A DNA stretch of 64,000 nt from Sphingobacterium sp. N143 (GTDB lineage: Bacteria > Bacteroidota > Bacteroidia > Sphingobacteriales > Sphingobacteriaceae), in contig NZ_JACAIS010000012.1 of NCBI RefSeq assembly GCF_030325625.1, forward strand, positions 80,360 through 144,359, read 5' to 3'. The position numbers and the translations under genes were made by a program. Position 1 is the first letter of the stretch. Each line of letters opens with the position of its first letter. The notes below the pieces were generated by a model. It made no database searches. It saw nothing but the letters and a program-made list of their open reading frames with translations, and was not told the origin of the DNA. Positions 1 through 8,869 of this stretch are shown here, piece by piece.

Positions 1-150
1 TAAAATGGAGTCATCATCTGAAGCATTGTCTCCAATGATGAACTCAATATTTGGATAAGAACTGTTGTATACAGAAGGTAGAAATTTCTCTAGGAAAAAA
101 CGACCATTCCAATTCAGGATAACGACAGCTACTTTAGGTAATCTACTCAT
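1..150 (-). CDS. Glycosyltransferase family 2, N-terminal part (runs off the window)
   Basis: Only the first 50 codons are present; the gene continues past the left edge. The protein begins MSRLPKVAVVILNWNGR, and further on has a GDNASDDDS stretch. This is the typical first beta strand and nucleotide-binding loop of a GT-A fold family 2 glycosyltransferase (VVILNWN, then an Asp-rich xDNxSxD motif). The start codon at 148-150 overlaps the stop of the upstream acyltransferase gene as ATGA, so the two are likely translationally coupled. With the lipid A type acyltransferase next to it, a role in envelope glycolipid or polysaccharide synthesis is likely, but the sugar and acceptor cannot be read from this fragment. 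Confidence 0.85.
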   Translation of the reverse strand, partial: MSRLPKVAVVILNWNGRFFLEKFLPSVYNSSYPNIEFIIGDNASDDDSIL

Positions 151-1013
151 TTTCTACGTTTTCTTTTCCAGCGATTATGCGACCATAGCCAATATTCTGG
201 CGTTTCACAAATTAGCTTTTCCGCAAATTGATTGTGCAAGTCGGTTATTTCGTGTTCAGCGAATTCTGTGGGATCTTCCACCAAAGTTACAAATTTACAG
301 AAATATTGCCCTCTTTGTGGTTTTCTGCCAATATAGCAGTACACGATCGGTGCTTTACTTATTCTTGACAACCGTTCCGCTCCCGTATAGACCAATGTCT
401 CTTGGTTTAACCAGTTGATAAAGTAATCGGAGTCCGAATACAAAGGAGTCTGGTCAGCTACAAGCATGCTTACATTGGGCTGTCCTTTTAGCTTTACAAT
501 ATGCCTGAGAATTTGTTTCATTGGTACCATCTCCGCACCAAAACGGCTGCGCATAGTGTTATAGACAGTATCAATATCTTTATTGTTTAAGGGTTTGTAT
601 ACGATTAAAGTCGGAAAACTGGTAATCAAACTCAAACGATGTATCCCAAGTTCCCAATTGGCATAGTGCGAGGTGACACCTATGACATTCTTGCCTGCGG
701 CCAAATGACGGGTCAATTCCTCCTCATTCTCCAGTGTCATCTTCTTTTTAACTGTTGCTGCTGTAATCGTTTTTAATTTAATGGATTCTACAAGCAGGTC
801 AGGAAAAAAACGATAGAATTTCTTGGCGATGATAAGCCTTTCTTTGTCCGTTTTTTCAGGAAAAGCATTTTTTAAATTTTGGAATACGATGCTTTTTCTA
901 TATCCGACAATATAATAGAGAATATAGTACAACCCATCGGAAATCAAATATAGAAACCAATAGGGGAGAAGTGAAATAATATAGATTAATGCGTTTAACG
1001 CTTTTTGTTTCAT
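147..1013 (-). CDS. Lysophospholipid/lipid A acyltransferase, LpxL/HtrB family
   Basis: 288 aa protein of the LpxL/HtrB acyltransferase family, which transfers secondary acyl chains onto lipid A precursors at the inner membrane. The N-terminus (residues 8-36) is a hydrophobic anchor. The catalytic H-x4-E motif is seen as HYANWE (H116, E121). The C-terminus carries the family signature PEYWLWSHNRWK followed by a basic tail. The length matches the family (about 290-310 aa). Its stop overlaps the start of a family 2 glycosyltransferase by ATGA, suggesting a two-gene envelope unit. An ornithine lipid or other lyso-lipid acyltransferase role is an alternative, since many Bacteroidota homologues have not been tested biochemically. 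Confidence 0.85.
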   Translation of the reverse strand: MKQKALNALIYIISLLPYWFLYLISDGLYYILYYIVGYRKSIVFQNLKNAFPEKTDKERLIIAKKFYRFFPDLLVESIKLKTITAATVKKKMTLENEEELTRHLAAGKNVIGVTSHYANWELGIHRLSLITSFPTLIVYKPLNNKDIDTVYNTMRSRFGAEMVPMKQILRHIVKLKGQPNVSMLVADQTPLYSDSDYFINWLNQETLVYTGAERLSRISKAPIVYCYIGRKPQRGQYFCKFVTLVEDPTEFAEHEITDLHNQFAEKLICETPEYWLWSHNRWKRKRRK

Positions 1014-1063
1014 GCTATAGCTAAAATTCCCAGTTGTATTTTACAAATATCCTTAATTTAAGT

Positions 1064-1071
1064 TATTTTTG
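1064..1071 (+). promoter_or_regulatory. Predicted promoter (-7 box) of the WbqC-family gene
   Basis: TATTTTTG matches the Bacteroidota -7 consensus TAnnTTTG and lies 30 nt before the start codon at 1102. No well spaced -33 TTTG is visible, so the call rests on the -7 box and its position in a divergent intergenic region. Confidence 0.45.
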
Positions 1072-1101
1072 CGTCACTTATAACAAAAATCGTCAGTTTT
1101 T

Positions 1102-1713
1102 ATGGAATCGCAGTTACTACTTCCAGCTTGTTATCTTCCACCTGTATCGTATTTTCATATCATACAAGAAAATAGCAGTCCTCTAGTGATAGAACAATAT
1201 GAACATTTTCAGAAACAGAGTTATCGTACCAGAGCCCGGATCGCTTCTGCCAATGGAACACAAGATTTAATCGTGCCGATACAACATGGAAATAAAGACC
1301 GGGTTCCCATGAAGGATATTCGAATAAGCTATGAATTTGACTGGCAACGCCTACATTGGTTAAGTATACAAACGGCTTATCGTAGCTCAGCATATTTTGA
1401 GTATTACGAGGATGACTTTGTGCGGTTTTACCGGGAGAAGTTTGAATACCTCTTGGATTTTAATGTGGCACAACTTGAACTTCTATTAAAATCGATTAAA
1501 TTAAAGAGAACCATTACTTTGACGGCTGAATATAATGGGGCTGATGAGCATATGGTTGATTATCGCGAACGAATACATCCTAAAAAAGCTAGCTTACTGG
1601 ATAGCCCAAAGGAATATTATCAAGTTTTTTCAGATAAAAATGGATTTTATCCAGATTTGAGCATCATTGACTTATTGTTCAACCAAGGTCCTCAATCGAA
1701 AAGTTATCTTTAA
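1102..1713 (+). CDS. WbqC family protein
   Basis: 203 aa, start MESQLLLPACYLPPVSYF. The opening LLPACYLPPVSYF, the central TRARIASANGTQDLIVPI and a long helical half ending in SIIDLLFNQGP fit the WbqC-like family. Members occur in polysaccharide clusters in Proteobacteria (WbqC of O-antigen loci) and as a conserved stand-alone gene in Bacteroidota. No biochemical function is established for the stand-alone version. Divergent from the acyltransferase/glycosyltransferase pair, which fits an envelope role. A hairpin follows the stop and lies directly in front of the next gene. Confidence 0.8.
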   Translation: MESQLLLPACYLPPVSYFHIIQENSSPLVIEQYEHFQKQSYRTRARIASANGTQDLIVPIQHGNKDRVPMKDIRISYEFDWQRLHWLSIQTAYRSSAYFEYYEDDFVRFYREKFEYLLDFNVAQLELLLKSIKLKRTITLTAEYNGADEHMVDYRERIHPKKASLLDSPKEYYQVFSDKNGFYPDLSIIDLLFNQGPQSKSYL

Positions 1714-1738
1714 TTGTTTTAGTTGTTTTGAACATTCT

Positions 1739-1770
1739 GCGTTTAATATTGTTCAATATTAAACGCTTTT
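1739..1770 (+). terminator. Hairpin with T-run between WbqC gene and barrel gene
   Basis: A perfect 12-bp stem (GCGTTTAATATT / AATATTAAACGC) with a 4-nt loop is followed by TTTT. It looks like an intrinsic terminator for the WbqC gene, yet the next start codon on the same strand is at 1773, only 2 nt after the T-run. Confidence 0.65.
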
Positions 1771-1772
1771 AA

Positions 1773-2459
1773 ATGAATAGACTTCTTCTTGTTTTCATTC
1801 TTCTTCCTTTGTTTTGCATTGCTACATATGGTCAGTACGGTGTTGATACAATACATTATCGGAAAGTTTACTATTGGGGAACAACCGGAATGGGATTTCC
1901 TATAGGCAAGACGAAAGATATTCTCTCCCCCAAATTTTCGGGTAGCATCGGTCTGGATATTTCCCTTAAAAATTCGATGTTTTTTGTGTCTCCAACATTG
2001 TATACCCTGTCATTCAAATATAAACAGCGCTTACCTGATCCAAATTTTGCTTATCGTATTGAGGATGCAAATACGAATTTTTATACTTTCGCATTTTCGG
2101 GTGGCGTGCGAAAACAGATGCGCCGATTGAATGTTTACGGTTTTCTAGGGCCGGGGATAGGCTTGACAAGTGAGCCCCGTGCGCATGTGATGGCTGAACA
2201 GAAGCTGGTTAAAATGGAAAATATAAATCGTTTGAACCTGTCCAGCAAACTAGGTGCAGGAGCTGACTACAAATTCAATGGCTTTTTTCTTGGACTGGAG
2301 TTAGGCTACTTACATAATTTCAGAAAGATACAGGAAACACCTGTCAATATTTTTACAGTGATGATCGGTGTGAAATCAGATATCACCCAAATTGGTGACA
2401 GGGTTATTGATGTGATCGGAATAGATGGCTCTATCAGTGGGAAAAAAGAAAAAAAATAG
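1773..2459 (+). CDS. Outer membrane beta-barrel protein (porin-like)
   Basis: 228 aa with a clear signal peptide (MNRLLLVFILLPLFCIATYGQ, residues 1-21, cut before YGVD). The mature part has alternating hydrophobic strands with aromatic girdle residues (for example GSIGLDISL, FFVSPTLYTLSF, FTFAFSGGVRK, KLGAGADYKFNGFFLGLELGYL), as in small 8-10 stranded barrels of the PorT/OmpW-like class. The C-terminal 30 residues after the last strand are polar and lysine rich. It is translated from a start placed right after a terminator-like hairpin and ends 5 bp from the convergent YihY gene. Specific function unknown. Confidence 0.75.
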   Translation: MNRLLLVFILLPLFCIATYGQYGVDTIHYRKVYYWGTTGMGFPIGKTKDILSPKFSGSIGLDISLKNSMFFVSPTLYTLSFKYKQRLPDPNFAYRIEDANTNFYTFAFSGGVRKQMRRLNVYGFLGPGIGLTSEPRAHVMAEQKLVKMENINRLNLSSKLGAGADYKFNGFFLGLELGYLHNFRKIQETPVNIFTVMIGVKSDITQIGDRVIDVIGIDGSISGKKEKK

Positions 2460-2464
2460 TGTGA

Positions 2465-3466
2465 CTACTTTAAGACTTGAATCGTATCCCCGACATGGGC
2501 TTCTGCTTCACTGCCCATTTTTTTGACTTTTTCTGTTTGTTCTATGGCTACAGCAAATGCGGAGGGGACAATACCTGCGCCAAATTTAATGGCATAGAAT
2601 TTTGTAAATTCTGCACCAAAGTAAAGGATGGCAGCTGAATAATAGATCCATAACAGCATAACAATGATGGAGCCTGCTGCACCATAAAAACTTGCCGTAG
2701 AGGACAGATTGAGATACAGGGAAATCCCATATCTTCCTAACATAAAAAGTAGGCCAGTAAAGACTGCGCCGCCGAGCATGTCACGAAATTTTACCTTAGC
2801 ATCAGGAAGAAAGGAGAAAATAAATCCAAATAGAATGACGATGACTGAAAATGTAATCCCAGTATTTACCCATGCGATCAATGCAATTGGAATAATTGGA
2901 AAGTAAGTCATAACCAGGTTTGTTACGGCAACGATGATCCCATTGATCATTAATGAGGCGATCAATAGGAATCCTAAGGCAATGATGATGGAAAAAGAAA
3001 TTAATCTGTTAATGACTAATTTTAACCATCCTTTTTTTGGCTTGGGCTTAACTTTCCAGATATTGTTTATGGAATCTTGAATATCGACAAATAATGTTGT
3101 TGAAGAGATGACCAAAGTAACAACTCCGATTGTAATACCTAAATTAGATCTGTTTTCGAAGGTGATTTTCTGAAGATAGGACTGTATCTGGTTGGTTACG
3201 TCCTGACCGAACAGGACCATCACTTCTTCGAGGACCTCATCCTGAGCCGAGGATCCCTTTTGAAGATGTTCGCCATAAAAAAAACCAATGCACCAGATAA
3301 CGATCATAAGCAATGGGCCGATCGAAAAGATCGTATAATAAGCCAAAGATGCACTTTTCTTCATGCATTTATCGTCATTAAACCCATTGAAAGCATCGAT
3401 CATTACATGCCAGATATTTTTCCAGTAGCTGAGAGTAAATAAATCTTTTAGTCTAACTTGCTTCAT
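2465..3466 (-). CDS. YihY/BrkB family inner membrane protein
   Basis: 333 aa integral membrane protein of the YihY/virulence factor BrkB family (formerly called ribonuclease BN in error). The family start is visible as FNDDKCMKKSASLAYYTIFSIGPLLMIVI (two pieces: a polar helix and TM1), followed by five more hydrophobic segments (around residues 110-130, 155-180, 195-225, 235-255 and 265-285), including the GAAGSIIVMLLWIYYSA signature near the end. A transport role is often assumed but not proven. It lies 35 bp downstream of the acyl-CoA synthetase gene on the same strand and is probably cotranscribed with it. Confidence 0.9.
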   Translation of the reverse strand: MKQVRLKDLFTLSYWKNIWHVMIDAFNGFNDDKCMKKSASLAYYTIFSIGPLLMIVIWCIGFFYGEHLQKGSSAQDEVLEEVMVLFGQDVTNQIQSYLQKITFENRSNLGITIGVVTLVISSTTLFVDIQDSINNIWKVKPKPKKGWLKLVINRLISFSIIIALGFLLIASLMINGIIVAVTNLVMTYFPIIPIALIAWVNTGITFSVIVILFGFIFSFLPDAKVKFRDMLGGAVFTGLLFMLGRYGISLYLNLSSTASFYGAAGSIIVMLLWIYYSAAILYFGAEFTKFYAIKFGAGIVPSAFAVAIEQTEKVKKMGSEAEAHVGDTIQVLK

Positions 3467-3501
3467 AATAAAATCATCAGTCCCAATAATCGTGCAAACT
3501 G

Positions 3502-5268
3502 TTATTCTTGCTGCTGTTCTTGATACAGTTTGTCGATTGCAGTTTCATGCTCTTTTAAAATAACTTTTCGTTTCAAACTCAATTTTGGCGTAAGTTGCCC
3601 TTCATCAATCGTCCATTCTTTTGGTAGCAGAATGAATTTTTTGACGATCTCCCAATGGCCAAAGTTACTAGATAGCCTGCTTATTTCCTCCTGATATTTA
3701 TGAATGACTTCAGGATTTTTGACGATTTCTTCGTTTGAATTAACAGCGATTCCTTTTTGTTTGGCCCATTTTGAAAGCACATCAAACGCAGGAACTATTA
3801 ATGCACTTGGAAATTTTCGGTTTTCACCTACCACCATTACTTGACCGATAAATGTCGATTCCATCAATTTATTCTCGATAGATTGTGGGGCGATATATTT
3901 TCCTCCAGCGGTCTTGAACATCTCTTTTTTCCGGTCCGTAATTTTTAGAAAACCGTCAGAAGTGATTTCACCGATATCCCCAGTTTTAAAAAAGCCATTT
4001 TCATCAAAAGCTTCCTTGGTGGCTTCCTCATTTTTATAATAGCCGGTCGATATACTTGGCCCCTTAACCAGAATTTCTCCATCAGAAGCTATTTTTACTT
4101 CCAGGTTTTTAAGAGGTTTTCCAACTGTCCCAAACTTTAATCCATGTGGCAAATAGGAATTTACAGCGATTACAGGAGAGGTTTCTGTGAGGCCATAACC
4201 TTCTAGTACCTTAAGATCAGCTGCCCAAAATATGCGTGCCAGCCGTTCTTGAAGCGCAGCCCCACCGGATACGATAATCTTAATATTCCCACCCAAGGCC
4301 TCCTGCCATTTCGTAAAGATTAGTTTACGGGCGATGCTTAATTTAAGATTATAGAATATCCCATTTTTTTCGGGCTCCTGGAATTTTAATCCTAATTCAA
4401 CGGCCCAAAAGAAGATTTTTCTCTTGATGCCAGTCAACGCTTTGCCTTTTTCAATGATTTTGTCATAGACTTTTTCCAATACCCGGGGCACGGTGGTAAA
4501 TACGTCAGGTTTGACATCATTGATATCTGCGACCACATTATCCAGTGTTTCGGAAAAGTAGATCTGCATACCTTTGGAATAATACATATAAACGACCATA
4601 CGTTCGAAGATATGACATAAAGGAAGAAAGCTGAGCGCTGTTTTAAAATCTTCTCGTATTAAGTGATTACAGGGAGTCACATTGCTGTAAACATTCTTAT
4701 GCGATAGATATACTCCTTTTGGACGACCAGTAGTACCTGATGTATAAATTAAAGTCAATAGATCATCTTCTGACACGAGGTCCCTATAGGAAGAAAGGTC
4801 TGTGGAGTCGTCCTTTGCACTCGCAATTAACTCACTTAAGTGCGTGTGGTTTTCGATTTGATCAAAAGTATATACCTGTGGTTGTATGCCGTGCTCTTTG
4901 ATCGCAAGCTCTACCCGGTCAGTCAGTTCCTGGTTGCTTACAAACAGTACATTGACCTCAGAATCATTAATAATGAATGAGAGATCCGGAGCAGATAGGG
5001 TTGGATACAGCGGGACAGTAGCAAGGCCGATCTGGTTGCAGGCAAAATCGACCAAATTCCATTCTGGCCTATTGCCAGCCATGATACCAATGCGGTCTCC
5101 CTTCTTGAGATTTAGCTTTATCAGTGCTCTACTCAGGGTATCAATGGCCCCAATATATTCCTGTGTGGAATAGGTTTTCCAGTTCCCATTGGCATCTCTA
5201 CCAGCCACCATGACGTCCTTTGCGTATTTTTCTTTATATAAGGTTATAAAGTCAAAAATTCTGCCCAT
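3502..5268 (-). CDS. Long-chain fatty acid-CoA ligase (AMP-forming)
   Basis: 588 aa member of the ANL superfamily. The P-loop A3 motif is YTSGTTGRPKG (residues 175-185), followed by GYGLTETSP (A5) and the GDIGEI/ITDRKKE region (A7-A8) that marks the hinge to the C-terminal domain. Length and motif spacing match the long-chain FadD/AMP-dependent synthetases of Bacteroidota. It activates free fatty acids to acyl-CoA in two steps through an acyl-adenylate, for beta-oxidation or phospholipid synthesis. A lysine needed for adenylation is expected near the end (LTPKLSLKRK region). It shares a divergent promoter region with a barrel gene, and the YihY gene follows it. Confidence 0.93.
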   Translation of the reverse strand: MGRIFDFITLYKEKYAKDVMVAGRDANGNWKTYSTQEYIGAIDTLSRALIKLNLKKGDRIGIMAGNRPEWNLVDFACNQIGLATVPLYPTLSAPDLSFIINDSEVNVLFVSNQELTDRVELAIKEHGIQPQVYTFDQIENHTHLSELIASAKDDSTDLSSYRDLVSEDDLLTLIYTSGTTGRPKGVYLSHKNVYSNVTPCNHLIREDFKTALSFLPLCHIFERMVVYMYYSKGMQIYFSETLDNVVADINDVKPDVFTTVPRVLEKVYDKIIEKGKALTGIKRKIFFWAVELGLKFQEPEKNGIFYNLKLSIARKLIFTKWQEALGGNIKIIVSGGAALQERLARIFWAADLKVLEGYGLTETSPVIAVNSYLPHGLKFGTVGKPLKNLEVKIASDGEILVKGPSISTGYYKNEEATKEAFDENGFFKTGDIGEITSDGFLKITDRKKEMFKTAGGKYIAPQSIENKLMESTFIGQVMVVGENRKFPSALIVPAFDVLSKWAKQKGIAVNSNEEIVKNPEVIHKYQEEISRLSSNFGHWEIVKKFILLPKEWTIDEGQLTPKLSLKRKVILKEHETAIDKLYQEQQQE

Positions 5269-5369
5269 ATCACTTGAGTTTATTTGGTTACTACTGCTTA
5301 TTTAAATATAAAAAAAATATCAGAAATAAAATTGGCGATAACGGTATTAATGTCATAACAAATTAAACA

Positions 5370-5401
5370 TTGTGTCGTTATAGCTGTAATTATTACTTTT
5401 G
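5370..5401 (+). promoter_or_regulatory. Predicted Bacteroidota-type promoter for the barrel gene at 5437
   Basis: TTG at 5370-5372, a 21-nt spacer and TACTTTTG at 5394-5401 match the -33/-7 consensus. The expected start of transcription is about 28 nt before the start codon. An AAGGAG sequence is present at 5411-5416 but is 20 nt from the start, too far to act as a normal ribosome binding site. Confidence 0.65.
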
Positions 5402-5436
5402 ATAAGTATAAAGGAGAAAATAAAGCGTATTATTTT

Positions 5437-5937
5437 ATGAGAAAAATATTTTTGGCTGTCGGTGGAATGCTGATGTTTGGGATGTTATCCAATAAAGCTG
5501 TGGCTCAGTTGGATAATAGAGGTGCTATAGGTGGACGATTTGGTTCTGCACAAGGGGTGACCTATCGTCATACACTGAATACGAATCATGCCTTGGAAGG
5601 GATTATGAGTATCCAGAGTAATTCAGATTACCGTCGATTTCGTGTCGTTGGATTATACGAAATTTATAAACCGCTGACCTCCGGTCTCAACTGGTACTAC
5701 GGTTTTGGTGGGAGTATCGGCTCCTATAAGGAGAAAGATAAGATTATCGATGGTCAACGCCACTCATTTGACTCTAATCTAAACTTAAGTATTGATGGTA
5801 TTGTCGGAATAGAGTATAATATTCCTCGGACTCCTTTTCAGATATCATTGGATGTCAAACCTTATTTTGACTTTCTGAATGAATCGAGTATTAAACTGTT
5901 TGATCCTATTGGTTTTTCAGTAAGATATAAGTTTTAA
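5437..5937 (+). CDS. Small outer membrane beta-barrel protein
   Basis: 166 aa with a signal peptide (MRKIFLAVGGMLMFGMLSNKAVAQ, written here only as positions 1-24; cut after AVAQ). The rest reads as an eight-strand barrel with short turns, ending in the aromatic strand IGFSVRYKF typical of outer membrane insertion signals. Its pattern (AIGGRFG, GLNWYYGFGGSIG, IVGIEYNIP, VKPYFDF, GFSVRYKF) can be aligned with the 157-aa protein encoded at 39432-39905, so the two look like distant paralogues. No ligand or role can be inferred. A strong bidirectional terminator follows directly. Confidence 0.75.
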   Translation: MRKIFLAVGGMLMFGMLSNKAVAQLDNRGAIGGRFGSAQGVTYRHTLNTNHALEGIMSIQSNSDYRRFRVVGLYEIYKPLTSGLNWYYGFGGSIGSYKEKDKIIDGQRHSFDSNLNLSIDGIVGIEYNIPRTPFQISLDVKPYFDFLNESSIKLFDPIGFSVRYKF

Positions 5938-5985
5938 AACAAACAGCCAGGCAGCCCTATATGCTGCCTGGCTGTTTGTTTTTAC
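5938..5985. terminator. Bidirectional terminator, perfect 18-bp stem
   Basis: Stem AACAAACAGCCAGGCAGC with its exact complement and a 7-nt loop (5956-5962), followed by T-rich sequence on the plus strand and A/T-rich sequence on the other. It separates the convergent barrel gene and M61 peptidase gene. Confidence 0.9.
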
Positions 5986-5995
5986 TGGATCAACT

Positions 5996-7738
5996 TTAAG
6001 CCATCCAGATCTTGCCCAGCAGCTCTTGTAAGAATGTTTGGTCTTTGAGCTGACGGATTTCAAAGTTCTTTCGGGTGTTGGTTCTGATCTGGACGGGTAT
6101 TTCTCGAATTAATCCATCTCGAGAAATTAAGAAGTTAAGGATGTCACCTTCATGGGCATGCTGCGTGATGAAGTCAATTTCCTTATCTTTTATATCCAGT
6201 CGTATGTTATTAATGGCAATAAGCTCATCCCTCACGTTTAATCCTGCATCATAAGCACCAGATCCTTTTTCGACGGTAACAACTGTAATTAATCCATCTG
6301 TTTTGGCTGTGGTAATTCCCAGGGATAAGGGACTGCTCGTGCTGGTATCGATGATTTCATAACCTACCAGATTAAAATAATCATTATAATCTAGCTCGCC
6401 ATCGTCATGAGCTGCTTTGAATATATCATCAAGGGAGGTTCCAGCGATACGTTCAGCAAGACTTTGAAATTCATTTTCTTCAAACCCACGGTCAAGTTTA
6501 AGAAAAAACTCCTCATACGCAGCCCGAATGACATCATCCAATTTTATTTTTCCGTCTGTTGCTGCTATGATCTTGATATCGAGCAATGCTGTAAGCATGG
6601 CTCCCTTATTATAATATGAAATGGAAGAATTGATCGCATTTTCATCAGGTCTATAATACTTGATCCAGGTATCAAAACTGGAAGCTGCTGCCGATTGTAT
6701 GGCATGGCCTGGACGGTTCAGTACAATATTGAAATCATTAGCCAAAAGCGCGAGGTATTCCTTCTCATCATAAAAGCCACAGCGCTTAATGATCAAATTG
6801 TCATAATACGATGTAAATCCTTCCATGATCCATAACCCTGTCGTATAATTCTCAGCATCATAATCAAAAGGACCTAAAGCTTTTGGGCGGAGCCGTTTTA
6901 CATTCCAGAGATGAAAATATTCATGGGCGACAAGACTCAGGTAGTTTTTATAGCTGCTTTCGTTTAAATAACCATTTCTTGATGCTCCCAATACAGTAGA
7001 GTTAAGGTGTTCAAGTCCACCGCCTCCAGATTGATAATTGTGAGTAATAATGACATAACGTTTATTTGGATTTGATCCCCATATTCGGGTTTCCTCTTCT
7101 ACGATACGTGTTATGTCTTTGGTTAGACGCTCTTTGTCATAGGAACCACCGCCAACCATCGCACATTCATGTTCCACACCTGCAGCTTGGAATGTCCAAC
7201 AATCTTGGTTTCCAACTTCAATAGGACTATCGTATAAGATGTCAAAATTAGGCGCATAGAATATGCACTGTTCAATTTGTTCAAGTCCGGTAGATATGTT
7301 TTTCCAGGTTTCTTTCGGAACTATTTTTATGGTGGACGAATTGCTTAAATAACCATCTATATACAGAAAAGTCGCCGTTGGAACGATGAAAGCATGGTCG
7401 CTGTCAAAGAAATTAGTACGAACCGAAACTTCAAAGCCATATACGGCATAAAAAACTTCTATTTGATTCAATGAGTCAGTGACAACACGCCAGGTGTTTT
7501 TTGAGGTCTTATTGCACACTAGGGAGTTACCGTCTGCATCGAGCGGATTAAACCGCTCCACATTTTTTGCATACTCACGTATTAGATAAGAACCCGGGGA
7601 CCAGACAGGCATTTTGAGGTCAATATAAGGTTGGTTAAGATTTTTAATGCTCATTTTTATGGCAACATAATGAGCCTGTACTTCTGGGAACGATACCTCA
7701 AAGGTTATTTCTGGTATATTTAAATAGTCACTGTCCAT
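5996..7738 (-). CDS. M61 family zinc peptidase with PDZ domain
   Basis: 580 aa. The N-terminal third has the M61 beta-sandwich pattern with MPVWSPGSYLIREYAKNV. The catalytic motif HEYFH is at residues 272-276, followed by LWNVKRLRPKALGPFDY, a hallmark of the M61 (glycyl aminopeptidase) family, and the third ligand region IMEGFTSYYD. A PDZ domain is found at about residues 470-560 (LSLGITTAKTDGLITVVTV...GLNVRDELIAINNIRL). No signal peptide is visible, so the enzyme may be cytoplasmic. Family members prefer peptides with N-terminal Gly or Ala. Monocistronic as far as seen: a strong terminator follows it and a divergent gene lies upstream. Confidence 0.92.
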   Translation of the reverse strand: MDSDYLNIPEITFEVSFPEVQAHYVAIKMSIKNLNQPYIDLKMPVWSPGSYLIREYAKNVERFNPLDADGNSLVCNKTSKNTWRVVTDSLNQIEVFYAVYGFEVSVRTNFFDSDHAFIVPTATFLYIDGYLSNSSTIKIVPKETWKNISTGLEQIEQCIFYAPNFDILYDSPIEVGNQDCWTFQAAGVEHECAMVGGGSYDKERLTKDITRIVEEETRIWGSNPNKRYVIITHNYQSGGGGLEHLNSTVLGASRNGYLNESSYKNYLSLVAHEYFHLWNVKRLRPKALGPFDYDAENYTTGLWIMEGFTSYYDNLIIKRCGFYDEKEYLALLANDFNIVLNRPGHAIQSAAASSFDTWIKYYRPDENAINSSISYYNKGAMLTALLDIKIIAATDGKIKLDDVIRAAYEEFFLKLDRGFEENEFQSLAERIAGTSLDDIFKAAHDDGELDYNDYFNLVGYEIIDTSTSSPLSLGITTAKTDGLITVVTVEKGSGAYDAGLNVRDELIAINNIRLDIKDKEIDFITQHAHEGDILNFLISRDGLIREIPVQIRTNTRKNFEIRQLKDQTFLQELLGKIWMA

Positions 7739-7946
7739 GAATGATGATTTTAGTAGCTTACAAAATTAAAGTATCCTATGCTTAATCCAATAAAAAAGCA
7801 GTCTATTTTTTATAATTAGGAAAACTCAATTTAATGTTAAATCAACAGGATACAATGATAAAGCCATGGCCAGCGATGTCACATCAGAAAATCCAAGGTA
7901 CATATTTTCTTTAAGAATTGACGTTTCAGATTGGAGCTAATTTTCG
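7739..7946. other. Divergent intergenic region, nothing recognised
   Basis: AT-rich spacer between the M61 peptidase gene and the kinase-like gene. It must hold the peptidase promoter, but no convincing -33/-7 pair was found on the minus strand. A 26-codon plus-strand frame in it has no coding features. Confidence 0.4.
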
Positions 7947-7954
7947 TATATTTG
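7947..7954 (+). promoter_or_regulatory. Predicted -7 promoter element of the kinase-like gene
   Basis: TATATTTG matches TAnnTTTG and is 37 nt before the start codon at 7992. A TTTC at 7924-7927 could be a weak -33 element at 19 nt spacing. Confidence 0.5.
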
Positions 7955-7991
7955 ATACACTAGTTTATAGGGGAAAATAATCAGAATATGT

Positions 7992-8858
7992 ATGATCTTA
8001 GTTGTTGATAGCGGTTCGTCAAAATCAGACTGGAAATTAGAATTGCCAGATAGTGCACCGATTTCGTTCAGTACCAATGGACTAAACCCATTTTTTGTTA
8101 ATGAAAAAGAAATCACGAGGGTTATTAAAGAAATACCGGAAATAATTCCCTATGCTGATGAGGTCACTGAGCTTTATTTCTTTGGTGCCGGTTGTATTAC
8201 ACCTGATCGACGTGAAATGGTGTCAAATGCACTGACTCCCTTATTTGAAAATGCTTACATTTCTGTAGAAAATGATCTTTTTGGCAGTGCCCTGGCGACA
8301 TGTGGAAATAAAAAAGGATATGTTGCGACCTTGGGTACAGGCTCTGACCTGAGTTTTTTTGATGGAGAGGAGCTTATGCCTTCGCATAATGGTAATGGTT
8401 ATGTATTAGGTGACGAGGGATCTGGGGCTTATTTTGGCAAAATTCTGGTCAAACTTTTCCTATATGGTCGGATGCCAAAAGATCTGAACGAGAAATTCGC
8501 TGCTAAATATAGAATCAATAAGGAAATCGTTATTAAAAATGTATATCAAAAAGAGCGGCCGAATGCTTTTTTAGCATCTTTTGCTCCTTTTATGTCTGAT
8601 AATATTACACATCCTTTTATTATCGACCTGGTGAAAAGTGGATTCGAAGAGTTTGTCCAGGCATCAATTTTGACCTACCCTGATTATAACCAATATGAGT
8701 GCCACTTTGTAGGATCTATTGCATATAGCTTTGACCTATTGCTGCGGGAAGTGTGTGAGACCCATCAGATTAAGGTTGGCACGATTTTGAAATCTCCTAT
8801 TAACGAACTGTTTGATGCTGTTTTGGAGCGTGAGAGTAATTCATTATTAAGTCTTTAA
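7992..8858 (+). CDS. BadF/BadG/BcrA/BcrD ATPase family, N-acetylglucosamine kinase-like
   Basis: 288 aa, actin-like ATPase fold. The phosphate 1 loop is VDSGSSKSDWKL (residues 5-16), phosphate 2 is TLGTGSDLSFFDG, and GDEGSGAYFGK is the usual family motif. This organisation is that of eukaryotic-type N-acetylglucosamine kinases and the BadF ATPase group. In Bacteroidota such a protein most likely phosphorylates GlcNAc or a muropeptide sugar in peptidoglycan recycling. Substrate assignment is inference. An overlapping ATG at 7988 is in another frame. The glutathione peroxidase gene follows after 11 bp, so the two are probably one transcript. Confidence 0.8.
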   Translation: MILVVDSGSSKSDWKLELPDSAPISFSTNGLNPFFVNEKEITRVIKEIPEIIPYADEVTELYFFGAGCITPDRREMVSNALTPLFENAYISVENDLFGSALATCGNKKGYVATLGTGSDLSFFDGEELMPSHNGNGYVLGDEGSGAYFGKILVKLFLYGRMPKDLNEKFAAKYRINKEIVIKNVYQKERPNAFLASFAPFMSDNITHPFIIDLVKSGFEEFVQASILTYPDYNQYECHFVGSIAYSFDLLLREVCETHQIKVGTILKSPINELFDAVLERESNSLLSL

Positions 8859-8869
8859 TATAGTTAGAT

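Noticed and set aside
7838..7945. 26-codon frame between peptidase and kinase genes
   Set aside because: No promoter, no signal or helix, and the sequence is within chance expectation.
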